DNA from: DASPKM01 sp035628135
GTDB lineage: Bacteria > Bacteroidota > Bacteroidia > Chitinophagales > Chitinophagaceae
Assembly: GCA_035628135.1 (NCBI GenBank)
Contig: DASPKM010000013.1
Coordinates: 1-64,000 of the forward strand
Direction of reading: 5' to 3'
DNA length: 64,000 nt
The notes beneath the pieces are model-generated. The model made no database searches. It saw nothing but the letters and a program-made list of their open reading frames with translations, and was not told the origin of the DNA. Shown piece after piece: positions 25,256-32,978 of the stretch (position 1 is its first letter; every line of letters starts with the position of its first letter). The position numbers were made by a program, and so were the translations under genes.

Positions 25256-26881
25256 TCACTTCACCCACACTTCCACCCACGCATTTGGCGTAGGCTTTCT
25301 CGGCGCAACAAATGAATCTATCTTTTTATAATTCTGCTCCAAACACTCCCGCACCTGGTATGGATAAAAATTGTTGAGGTAAGGTATATACTCAAACAAT
25401 ACCATATCATAATACTTGCTCTTGATACGGTCGCAGAACATATTTGTTTCCTTGTCGAACATGCCTACGCCTTTGTGAAACCACAAAGGATAATGGGAGC
25501 CGCGCTCCAGTTCAAAAGGAACTTCTGCGGCCAACGGCGTAAGCTCCGTCATGTTCAACACCTTTAAATTCTTGTTTTTGTTTTTGATCAGGTCCATGTT
25601 CATCAGCCGCTCGATACCATCGGCAGTTGGCCCCGGCAACAACATTTTATTAAATGACCTTAGGTTAACAGTACGCCATTGGTGCAACGGTATATCCGTC
25701 GTATCCATATCGATCATGTATGTATTGCGGTTTACTTCCGTTGCATACCGGTAACCTTTATACTCGATGGTGTTGTACGCCTGCCCGGGCTTTATCACAA
25801 ACCGCTCGATGTATTTCCAATACACCTGGCTCCACCACAGCAATACTCCGCCGGCACAAACAATAGCCACCTTCCAGGTATCGAACCGCAAAGGCAGCAA
25901 CTGGTTCAGCAGGTATAAAATATATACAAGGGCAAAGCTGTGGAAGAAGATATTATTGTCTACCGGCACATAGCTCGTAACCTGGAATATCGCGGCCTGC
26001 GCAAGTATGCCAATAGTCAATAAGCCCATCAGCATTTCCTGCCGGGTATTCCAGAATTCCTTCCATCCCCGCTGTTGCCAGCGCGCTATCAACAACAATA
26101 CGATAATGAACACGTAAAACTTTAGCCACTGCGAGCCAGCTAGTATTTCGCGGATAATATCAGATATGGACATACGCGAAGTATGCGGCGGCTGCCCATG
26201 ATTGAACCAATATCCAAAATTATAACCGCGCAAAGGCAGTATCACTATCAACCCCGTTATCACCACCGCGCCCATAAATACCAATAACGGCAACCATTTT
26301 TTCAGTTTAATGGCTTCGTACAACAACAAGCCGAGGCATACCAGCAAGGCCAACCCTCCCCCATCCTGCTTGGTAAAGAAGGAAAAGAAAATGAACACAC
26401 CGGCCAATGCCAGCCACAACCACCGCAACCGCACCGCAAAAAAATACTTCATCAAAAATGCCAGGGCCACCAGCTCATAAATGATCACCGTATGGTTGTA
26501 CCAGGGCCAGTAATTGAAAAATGAATACGACAGCACAAACAACAATACCCCGGTGAATCGGATGGTCTCGTTTATTTGCAGCGTCTTAAAAATGGACCGG
26601 AAGGCCAGTCCACCCACAATGTTCAGGAAGGCCTGTGCCTTTACCAGCGTTATCATTTGCGGCCCGAAGATCTTAAAGAACATGGCCGGCACCACCCAAT
26701 ACATGTAGCCCACAGGCGTCCCAAAATCTTTATACGGAGTTTGTCCGAGGTACAGGCGGTAAGCCCCCTCCCAAGACAGGAATATGTTCAACCGGTATGG
26801 AAAGCTGGCAAATACGGGCACCAGTGCCAGAACCACGATGATCAGGACCTCGCCCAGGGAGAGGAGTTTTTTGAGGGGCAT
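25256..26881 (-). CDS. polytopic membrane protein, GT-C glycosyltransferase-like
   Basis: The 541-residue protein has 10-12 membrane helices up to about residue 350 and a soluble C-terminal domain of about 190 residues. The first large loop contains SWEGAYRLYLGQTPYKDFGTP, with the acidic residues and aromatic patches found in the first loop of GT-C (PMT/ArnT-like) glycosyltransferases, which use polyprenyl-phosphate sugars. It is divergent from the UbiA-DprE1-DprE2-HAD operon, which would make polyprenyl-phospho-D-arabinose. A role as the arabinosyl (or ribosyl) transferase using that donor is a reasonable inference, but I see no sequence hallmark that fixes the sugar. Confidence 0.6.
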   Translation of the reverse strand: MPLKKLLSLGEVLIIVVLALVPVFASFPYRLNIFLSWEGAYRLYLGQTPYKDFGTPVGYMYWVVPAMFFKIFGPQMITLVKAQAFLNIVGGLAFRSIFKTLQINETIRFTGVLLFVLSYSFFNYWPWYNHTVIIYELVALAFLMKYFFAVRLRWLWLALAGVFIFFSFFTKQDGGGLALLVCLGLLLYEAIKLKKWLPLLVFMGAVVITGLIVILPLRGYNFGYWFNHGQPPHTSRMSISDIIREILAGSQWLKFYVFIIVLLLIARWQQRGWKEFWNTRQEMLMGLLTIGILAQAAIFQVTSYVPVDNNIFFHSFALVYILYLLNQLLPLRFDTWKVAIVCAGGVLLWWSQVYWKYIERFVIKPGQAYNTIEYKGYRYATEVNRNTYMIDMDTTDIPLHQWRTVNLRSFNKMLLPGPTADGIERLMNMDLIKNKNKNLKVLNMTELTPLAAEVPFELERGSHYPLWFHKGVGMFDKETNMFCDRIKSKYYDMVLFEYIPYLNNFYPYQVRECLEQNYKKIDSFVAPRKPTPNAWVEVWVK

Positions 26882-26888
26882 GTTTGTA

Positions 26889-26974
26889 AATTATTGATTA
26901 ATGATTACTAATTATTAATTATTGGCGGCTGATTACGGAGCAATAATCAATAATCAATAATTAATAATCAAAAA
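26889..26974. repeat. AT-rich inverted repeat, copy 1
   Basis: An arm of about 35 bases made of ATTATTGATTA/ATTAATTATT units, a GC-richer centre of about 17 bases, and a complementary arm of CAATAATCAATAATCAATAA units form a long imperfect hairpin. It lies between the divergent GT-C and UbiA genes, just before the GT-C start. Two relatives lie at 29259 and 32652. Confidence 0.7.
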
Positions 26975-27030
26975 CCGGTAACGCAAGATATTGCATCCTA
27001 ACGGATTGTACACTATCTTGTGCGCCTGTT

Positions 27031-27933
27031 ATGAGTGCGCTCCGCGACCACATATTGTTACTAAGGCCTAAAGACTGGGCAAAGAACCTTTTTTTGTTCA
27101 TTCCCTCCTTCTTTGCAGGCAACATACAGGACCTTAGCCGCATCGGCCTGCTGGCGCTCGGCTTTGTTGCATTCAGCTGTTTGGCAAGCTGCATTTACAT
27201 TGTAAATGATTACCGCGATATAGAGGACGACCGCAAGCACCCCGTAAAACACAAACGCCCCCTGGCATCGGGCCGCGTGCACAAGCATACCGCCCTCGCC
27301 ATTGCAATTGTGTTGTTCCTTATAGCGATTGCGCTGGGCTATTACCTGGATAGTACGCTGCAGTTACTATTTGTAATGAGCATCTACTTCGTGGTGAACA
27401 TTTCCTACTCCATGGGGTTAAAGAACATCGCCATACTGGACATACTGTTGCTGGCCTCGGGATTTGTAATACGCGTAAAGGCGGGGGCCATCATTGCACT
27501 GGTAGATACTTCGGAATGGCTGATGATTATGACCTACCTGCTGGCCCTGTTCCTGGCCATTGCCAAGCGAAGGGACGATATGCTGCTGAAGTTAAGCACC
27601 GGCGCCAGCATGCGCAAAAGCATGAGCGGCTATAACCTAGATTTTTTAAATACCCTGCTGGGACTGTTCAGCGCCATCATCATCGTGGCCTATATTATGT
27701 ACACCGTGTGGGACATTACCGTTATACGCATGGGCACCCACCGACTGTACTATACCAGCGTATTTGTAATGGCAGGCCTTATGCGCTACCTGCAGATTAC
27801 CTTTGTGGTGGGCAAGTCCGGCTCGCCAACGGATATCCTGTACAAAGACAGGTTTATTCAAATAACCCTCGTGCTTTGGATACTGAGCTTTTACGTTATC
27901 CTGTACCTGCGCGATAAAACAATTTTTGGATGA
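27031..27933 (+). CDS. UbiA-family polyprenyl-phosphate phosphoribosyltransferase (DPPR synthase-like)
   Basis: The 300-residue integral membrane protein starts RDHILLLRPKDWAKNLFLFIPSF, the opening usual for decaprenyl-phosphate phosphoribosyltransferases (Rv3806c type). The Asp-rich motif NDYRDIEDDRKHPVKHKRP (59-77) binds Mg and phosphoribosyl pyrophosphate. A second charged motif is AKRRDDMLLK. The enzyme moves 5-phosphoribose from PRPP to polyprenyl phosphate at the inner membrane. The next gene overlaps by four bases and encodes DprE1, which fixes the pathway: the product would be dephosphorylated and epimerised to polyprenyl-phospho-arabinose. This context rules against quinone or heme O synthesis, the other UbiA roles. 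Confidence 0.88.
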   Translation: MSALRDHILLLRPKDWAKNLFLFIPSFFAGNIQDLSRIGLLALGFVAFSCLASCIYIVNDYRDIEDDRKHPVKHKRPLASGRVHKHTALAIAIVLFLIAIALGYYLDSTLQLLFVMSIYFVVNISYSMGLKNIAILDILLLASGFVIRVKAGAIIALVDTSEWLMIMTYLLALFLAIAKRRDDMLLKLSTGASMRKSMSGYNLDFLNTLLGLFSAIIIVAYIMYTVWDITVIRMGTHRLYYTSVFVMAGLMRYLQITFVVGKSGSPTDILYKDRFIQITLVLWILSFYVILYLRDKTIFG

Positions 27934-29264
27934 AGAAACAAATCGCAAACTGGGGCAATTACCCTGCCATGCAGAGCAACGAGCACCATTTTGCTTTTGA
28001 CGAGCAATTAAAACAATTGGTGCGCACCCAGGCCAGCTTTATACCGCGCGGCGCAGGCCGCTGCTATGGCGATGCCTCGCTGGCCGATGTAACGCTGTGC
28101 ACCCTCAAATACGATAAGATACTTTCCTTCGATACGCAACAGGGCATACTGGAATGCCAGAGCGGCATTACGCTCGACCAGGTGCTGGAAGTAATAGTGC
28201 CCAAAGGGTGGTTCCTGCCCGTAACACCCGGCACCAAGTTCATTACCGTGGGCGGCGCCATAGCCAGCGACGTGCATGGAAAGAACCACCATGTAGACGG
28301 CTGCTTCAGCCACCACGTGCTGGAAATGGACGTGCTGCTTACCAGCGGCGAAACAATCCGTTGCACCCCTACGCAACATACCGACCTGTTCGAGGCCACC
28401 TGCGGCGGCATGGGACTAACAGGCATCATTACCCGCGTACGGTTCAGCCTTAAAAAGATCGAGACCAGCTATATCAGCCAAAAACAGATACAAGCCGAAA
28501 ACCTCGACGAGCTGTTACGCCTGTTCGATGAATACAAGCACTATACGTATTCAGTGGCATGGATAGACCTGTTGAAGAAAGGAAAGAACTTCGGCAGAAG
28601 CATTCTAATGCTGGGCGAGCATGCGAAGGTGGAAGAGCTAAAGCCCGACCAACGAAAAGATCCGCTGCAATTGCCGCGCAAAAAGCAGATACCGATACCC
28701 TTCAACATCCCCTGGTGGCTGCTGAACACGCTCACGGTTAAGCTATTCAATTTTTTGGTGTATAATAAGAACTTCCGCAAGGAGATCAATAACGTGGTAT
28801 CGTACGAGCCTTTCTTTTACCCGCTGGATACCTTTGCGTACTGGAACAGGTGCTATGGCAGCAAAGGCTTTGTGCAATACCAGTTCGTGCTGCCGCTGCA
28901 GGCAAAGGAAGGATTGGTGGAAATAATGCACCGCATCGGCAATGCAGGCATGGGATCGTTCCTGACGGTACTGAAAGTGTTCGGCCACCAAGACAGCCTT
29001 ATTTCCTTCCCGAAAGAAGGCTATACGCTGGCCCTGGATTTTCCAATAAGGAAAGGATTGATGGAATTTTTAGATGAATTGGATGAAATAGTGCTGCGCC
29101 ACGGCGGCAGGCTGTACATGAGCAAGGATGCGCGCATGAAGCCATCGGTGCTGGAGGCAGGATACCCCAGGCTGCAGCAGTTCAAGAACATAGTGCGTAA
29201 ATACAATCCCGGGTATAAATTGCGATCGGTGCAGAGTGACAGGTTATTGCTAACTCAGAATTAA
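27930..29264 (+). CDS. dprE1: DprE1-like polyprenylphosphoryl-ribose 2'-oxidase (FAD)
   Basis: The 444-residue FAD enzyme of the vanillyl-alcohol-oxidase type has the PP-loop RGAGRCYGDAS (40-50) and PGTKFITVGGAIASDVHGKN (100-119), the near-invariant DprE1 stretch with the flavin-contacting His-Gly-Lys. The C-terminus (GGRLYMSKDARMKPSVLEAG, YPRLQQF, then KLRSVQSDRL) matches the end of DprE1. It oxidises the 2'-hydroxyl of polyprenylphosphoryl-D-ribose to a keto intermediate. Whether a cysteine equivalent to the inhibitor-reactive one of the mycobacterial enzyme is present I cannot assign. The ATG overlaps the UbiA stop (ATGA). An AT-rich inverted repeat separates it from dprE2. Confidence 0.92.
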   Translation: MKKQIANWGNYPAMQSNEHHFAFDEQLKQLVRTQASFIPRGAGRCYGDASLADVTLCTLKYDKILSFDTQQGILECQSGITLDQVLEVIVPKGWFLPVTPGTKFITVGGAIASDVHGKNHHVDGCFSHHVLEMDVLLTSGETIRCTPTQHTDLFEATCGGMGLTGIITRVRFSLKKIETSYISQKQIQAENLDELLRLFDEYKHYTYSVAWIDLLKKGKNFGRSILMLGEHAKVEELKPDQRKDPLQLPRKKQIPIPFNIPWWLLNTLTVKLFNFLVYNKNFRKEINNVVSYEPFFYPLDTFAYWNRCYGSKGFVQYQFVLPLQAKEGLVEIMHRIGNAGMGSFLTVLKVFGHQDSLISFPKEGYTLALDFPIRKGLMEFLDELDEIVLRHGGRLYMSKDARMKPSVLEAGYPRLQQFKNIVRKYNPGYKLRSVQSDRLLLTQN

Positions 29265-29356
29265 TTATTAATTATTGATTATTGATTATTAATTATTGCT
29301 TTAAAATGGTACGGCATAATAATCAGTAATTAATAATCAATAATCAATAATCAAAA
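29259..29356. repeat. AT-rich inverted repeat, copy 2
   Basis: This is the same architecture as at 26889: a left arm of TTAATTATTGATTATT units to about 29298, a centre containing GGTACGGC, and a complementary right arm to 29354, ending directly at the dprE2 start. It lies inside an apparent operon, so a folded hairpin here could affect relative expression of dprE1 and dprE2. Confidence 0.7.
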
Positions 29357-29357
29357 C

Positions 29358-30089
29358 ATGCCAACAGCCCTCATACTAGGCGCCACCTCCGACATGGCCA
29401 TTGCAATAGCGAGAAAATTTGCATCGCACCGGTACGATATTCAATTAGCCGCGCGGAATACCGAATCATTAAAGGCGCTTCAGTCTGACCTGAACATCCG
29501 CTACAACGTTCAATGCACCCTGCATGCGTTCGATGCACTGAACTATGCATCGCATAGAGATTTTTTCGATCAATTGCAGCCCAGGCCCGACGTTACCATT
29601 TGCGTGTTCGGCTACCTGGGCGATGCGGAAAAAGCAAGGCACAACTGGCAGGAAGCAGCAAGCATTTTGCATACCAATTATACCGGCGCAGTATCCATAC
29701 TGGATGCCGCGGCAGATGCTTATGCCGCACAAAAAAGCGGCACGATAGCAGGCATTAGCTCCGTTGCCGGTGAACGCGGCCGCCAGAGCAATTATCATTA
29801 TGGCAGCGCCAAGGCAGGATTTACAGCATACTTATCAGGATTGCGCAACCGCCTGTACCACGAAGGCGTGCACGTAGTTACCGTACAACCAGGATTTGTA
29901 TATACCAGGATGACGGAACACCTGCAATTGCCCAAACTGCTCACCGGCCAGCCCGCAGACGTGGCGGATACCGTGTACAGCGCCGTGAAGAACAAAAAGA
30001 ACATCGTGTACGTAAAATGGTTCTGGCGCTGGATCATGCTCATCATTTGCTCGATACCGGAGTTCATGTTCAAAAAAATGAAGATGTGA
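29358..30089 (+). CDS. dprE2: DprE2-like short-chain dehydrogenase (keto-sugar reductase)
   Basis: The 243-residue SDR enzyme has an N-terminal nucleotide site ALILGATSDMAIAIA (4-18) and the catalytic set Ser134/135 (GISSVAGERG), Tyr148 and Lys152 (YHYGSAKAGF). The GATSDMA form and the long C-terminal hydrophobic patch (about 222-240, WFWRWIMLIICSIPEFMF) are typical of DprE2, which reduces the 2'-keto product of DprE1 to polyprenylphosphoryl-D-arabinose with NADH. The patch would place it at the membrane. It overlaps the next gene by four bases (GTGA). Confidence 0.88.
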   Translation: MPTALILGATSDMAIAIARKFASHRYDIQLAARNTESLKALQSDLNIRYNVQCTLHAFDALNYASHRDFFDQLQPRPDVTICVFGYLGDAEKARHNWQEAASILHTNYTGAVSILDAAADAYAAQKSGTIAGISSVAGERGRQSNYHYGSAKAGFTAYLSGLRNRLYHEGVHVVTVQPGFVYTRMTEHLQLPKLLTGQPADVADTVYSAVKNKKNIVYVKWFWRWIMLIICSIPEFMFKKMKM

Positions 30090-30679
30090 AAAGACGGATC
30101 GCCTTTTTTGATTTCGACGGCACCATCACTACCAAAGACACGCTGCTGGAAATAATCAAATACCAGAAGGGAACATTCCGGTTTTACCTGGGCTTTTTGC
30201 TGTACAGCCCTTACATTATTTTATGGAAGCTCGGCATCATCCCTAATTATACCGCCAAGCAAAAAATAGTCAACTTCTTTTTCGGCAAGATGCCCGTGGA
30301 TGAATTTCAACGCCGCTGCGATGCATTTGCCACGGAAATACTACCGGCATTGCTCCGCCCGAAAGCGATACAGGAAATAAAAAGATTGCAGGACGTGGGC
30401 GCGGAAGTAGTAATAGTGTCCGCATCGCCCGGCAACTGGAGCGATGTATGGCGCAAGCAGCTCGGCATACAATCCCTGGCCACGCGGTTACAAATAAAAG
30501 ATCAGCAACTCACCGGCTGCTTCGACGGCAAAAATTGTCATGGAAAAGAAAAGGTCACACGCATCAAAGAAGTGTATGACCTTTCTGCTTACGATGAGAT
30601 CTATTGTTATGGCGACAGCAGCGGCGACAAACAAATGCTGCAACTGGCCACCATCAGCTTTTACAAGCCCTTCCGGTAA
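30086..30679 (+). CDS. HAD-IB phosphatase, presumed polyprenyl-phosphoribose 5'-phosphatase
   Basis: I choose the GTG at 30086 (197 residues) because it overlaps the dprE2 stop by four bases and places the HAD motif I, FFDFDGTIT, at residue 7, where it belongs. An earlier in-frame start would add 23 residues that only shadow dprE2. The other HAD motifs are VIVSASPGNW (motif II) and CYGDSSGDKQML (motif IV). This subfamily includes phosphoserine phosphatases and SerB-like membrane-lipid phosphatases; there is a cap-type insert with FYLGFLLYSPYIILWKLGI that is hydrophobic. In the mycobacterial pathway a PAP2-type enzyme (Rv3807c) removes the 5'-phosphate before DprE1. Here this HAD protein is the obvious candidate for that missing step. 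Confidence 0.82.
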   Translation: MKRRIAFFDFDGTITTKDTLLEIIKYQKGTFRFYLGFLLYSPYIILWKLGIIPNYTAKQKIVNFFFGKMPVDEFQRRCDAFATEILPALLRPKAIQEIKRLQDVGAEVVIVSASPGNWSDVWRKQLGIQSLATRLQIKDQQLTGCFDGKNCHGKEKVTRIKEVYDLSAYDEIYCYGDSSGDKQMLQLATISFYKPFR

Positions 30680-30680
30680 C

Positions 30681-30713
30681 GCAAAAGGCAAGGTGCATGC
30701 ACCCTGCCTTTGC
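30681..30713. terminator. hairpin between convergent genes
   Basis: GCAAAAGGCAAGGTGC pairs with the complementary right arm ending CCTGCCTTTGC around the centre AT, with small mismatches. It lies two bases after the stop of the HAD gene and 15 before that of the esterase, so it probably serves both strands. It lacks a long T-run. Confidence 0.55.
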
Positions 30714-30728
30714 GCTGTATGGTTTTCC

Positions 30729-32627
30729 TTATTTCTTAACGAGCTTTCTGATCTCCGTCCAGTCCTTCGTCACGATCTCTATGATGTACATGCCCGGCTG
30801 CAACTGCCGCACGTCGAGCCTGCTGCTGAGTATCTCCTGGTCCTTGCGAAGGTTTTGCTCGCGCACTACCTTGCCGTCCATGCTCAGCAGGCGGATGCGC
30901 ATGGCGCCCTTGTCGGCCGATTGCAACTGCACCTGCAATTGATCGGTAACAGGGTTGGGATAATACTCCAGGCTTAGCTTACTGTTGGCATTATTGATAG
31001 TAATAACGCGGCTGTACTTGTACTGCTTGTCGGTATCCACCTGCCTTAACCTGTAGTAGCTTACCTGCTGCGGCGCGTTTTGATCGGTGTAACTATAATC
31101 ACTGATCTGGGTGGCAGTGCCGGCGCCTTTTACAAACGTTACCGTGGTATAGTTCATGCCATCACTGCTTCGCTGCACTTCGAAGCCCAGGTTGTTGAAT
31201 TCATTTGCAGTAGCCCACTGTAGGATGTTGTTCTTTCCAATATTCTTGCCTTTGAAATAAAGGAAATCAACAGGGACTACTGCAGTCATTTCCGTTATAT
31301 AAACAGTGTCTTTGGTACGCGCTCCAATGTTGTCTATCACTTCCAGCTCCAGCGCATAAGTACCCGCGCCGGGCATGGTAACAACAGGGTTAGGACAGGT
31401 AGTACAGGTTACGCCGGCAGCGCCGGGCCCGCCTACTTGTCGCCATGCGTAGTTAGATATAAATCCATCGGGGTCGTATGACGATGTTGCGTCCAGCGCA
31501 ACGCTCGGCTGTGCTGTTACCGCGTCGTTACCGGCGGCAGCCACGGGCGGCAGGTTGGCCGACGTGGGGTTTACCGTAATGGTCACCGTGTCCTTTGCCC
31601 ATCCCGCTCGGTTGTCCACCACCGTTAGTTCGAAGCGGTATACGCCCTGGCTAAGGTTGTGCGCCTGAGCATTGATGGTATTGGCATTTTGCATCCATCC
31701 GCCACCGGGGCTTTGTATAATGGCCCAGCTGGCGCGCATGATGCTTCCGTCGAGGTCTGTTGATGCGGAGCCACTCAGCGTTACGCTGCTTAGCGGCAAG
31801 GTAACCGTTCTGTCGGGCCCTGCATTGGCTATTGGTATCGAGTTGGCTGGAAGGTTCTTCGCATGACCGAGGAACCATTCGTACATGTTTGGATTATGAA
31901 AACCATGGGTAGTATCGTAAGATCGGTCCCATATCCAGTGGTCGCCGTTGGGATAAATGGTCTTAATAGGTTTTACCGAAGGGTTGCAACTGTTGATCAT
32001 GTTAATGGCACTGTTGGTACAACTTGCCTGCACCCAGCTATCGTTGATGGCGTGAAAGGCCCATACGGGCAAATTAGCCGCTGCAATGTTACACATATTG
32101 CCAAAATCGCAGATACCGCACACCGGTGCAATGGCCGCAAACTGCCTTGCATTGCCCAGCGAAGCCGATGCATACTTCCACGTACCTCCACCGCCAAGGC
32201 TAAGCCCTGTAAGGTAAATGCGGTTGGTATCAACACGCAGGTTTGCCTTTGCATACTTCAGCATTTCTTCTACATATATATTCTGCCACGAACCCTGGCT
32301 GGCGCTCAATTGCGGCGACAATACCAGGAAGGTTTCCTGTGTGCCCGCCAGCGATGTAAAGCGCATCTGGTGGCCCGCATTGATGTATTTGGGAATGGCA
32401 TTGGTCAACACCCGCGGAAGCTCGGTGGTGCCGTTACCGCGTTCGCCGATACCATGCAGGAAGATGATCAGCGGATACTTTTTGGAAGGGTCCACGTTGT
32501 AGTCAGTGGGCGTGTATTCATAAAACCCAATAAACAAACCGGTGGGTGCTGTAAGTGACCTTGCAACTTGTTGCGAGTACGTGCTTGCGGATACGAGCAG
32601 GCAAATACCCAGGAGCAGGTTTTTCAT
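30729..32627 (-). CDS. secreted esterase with two PKD-like domains, T9SS-sorted (paralogue A)
   Basis: The 632-residue protein has a signal peptide (about 1-18) and an alpha/beta-hydrolase domain (about 22-255). The domain has YPLIIFLHGIGERG (51-64), the nucleophile elbow Ser143 in YLTGLSLGGG, Asp196 (HAINDSW) and His230 (NGDHWIWD), a full catalytic triad as in phospholipase/carboxylesterase or feruloyl-type esterases. Two PKD-like beta domains follow (about 268-358 and 360-450), then a linker domain and a T9SS sorting domain from about 550 (SLEYYPNPVTDQLQV to IRKLVKK). Secreted and surface-bound, it probably removes acyl or aryl groups from polysaccharide; the substrate is unknown. It is paralogous to 32979 and 39147. 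Confidence 0.85.
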   Translation of the reverse strand: MKNLLLGICLLVSASTYSQQVARSLTAPTGLFIGFYEYTPTDYNVDPSKKYPLIIFLHGIGERGNGTTELPRVLTNAIPKYINAGHQMRFTSLAGTQETFLVLSPQLSASQGSWQNIYVEEMLKYAKANLRVDTNRIYLTGLSLGGGGTWKYASASLGNARQFAAIAPVCGICDFGNMCNIAAANLPVWAFHAINDSWVQASCTNSAINMINSCNPSVKPIKTIYPNGDHWIWDRSYDTTHGFHNPNMYEWFLGHAKNLPANSIPIANAGPDRTVTLPLSSVTLSGSASTDLDGSIMRASWAIIQSPGGGWMQNANTINAQAHNLSQGVYRFELTVVDNRAGWAKDTVTITVNPTSANLPPVAAAGNDAVTAQPSVALDATSSYDPDGFISNYAWRQVGGPGAAGVTCTTCPNPVVTMPGAGTYALELEVIDNIGARTKDTVYITEMTAVVPVDFLYFKGKNIGKNNILQWATANEFNNLGFEVQRSSDGMNYTTVTFVKGAGTATQISDYSYTDQNAPQQVSYYRLRQVDTDKQYKYSRVITINNANSKLSLEYYPNPVTDQLQVQLQSADKGAMRIRLLSMDGKVVREQNLRKDQEILSSRLDVRQLQPGMYIIEIVTKDWTEIRKLVKK

Positions 32628-32651
32628 AGATAGTGCTTTAGGGTTACAGAT

Positions 32652-32735
32652 TTTAATTATTCATTATTGATTATTGATTATTAATTCTTGACTGTTCGGC
32701 AATCAATAATTAATAATTAGTAATTAATAATTAAA
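32652..32735. repeat. AT-rich inverted repeat, copy 3
   Basis: The left arm TTAATTATTCATTATTGATT and its continuation, a centre CTTGACTGTTCGGC, and a complementary right arm (CAATAATTAATAATTAGTAA and on) form the third member of the family at 26889 and 29259. It lies just before the start of paralogue A. Confidence 0.7.
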
Positions 32736-32741
32736 GCACTT

Positions 32742-32924
32742 ATGAAAAGGAAAACTTCCACGTGTAAAAAACACAGCGAGAATACGATAGTAGATTTTCG
32801 TTTTCATAAGATTGGATTAGGACGTTATAAAGGAACAAGAACTGTACCACCAGCGGTGGATCAAGCCTTAACAATCAACATTCCCAAAAATGTATTACTG
32901 AATTCCAATACTTTAAAAAAATAA
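32742..32924 (+). CDS. doubtful 60-residue ORF
   Basis: An ATG at 32742 opens a frame of 60 codons (MKRKTSTCKKHSENTIVDFR and on). It is basic, without a signal peptide or a recognisable motif, and its last codons run into the T-tract and hairpin of a terminator that serves the opposite strand. It may be chance or the remnant of a gene. The ATG follows an AT-rich repeat directly and there is no promoter or ribosome site that I can point to. Confidence 0.2.
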   Translation: MKRKTSTCKKHSENTIVDFRFHKIGLGRYKGTRTVPPAVDQALTINIPKNVLLNSNTLKK

Positions 32925-32949
32925 GGGAAACCGATTATGGTTTCCCTTA
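32915..32949 (-). terminator. intrinsic terminator of the five-PKD esterase gene
   Basis: On the minus strand TAAGGGAAACC (32949-32939) pairs perfectly with GGTTTCCCTTA (32932-32922) around a six-base loop and is followed by a run of seven T (32921-32915). Confidence 0.85.
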
Positions 32950-32978
32950 ATATTACTTACAGTAAAATGCTGTGCTGT

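Noticed and set aside
26889..32735. AT-rich repeated units as a CRISPR array
   Set aside because: The units are only a few bases long, form inverted arms and lack unique spacers; no cas gene is near.
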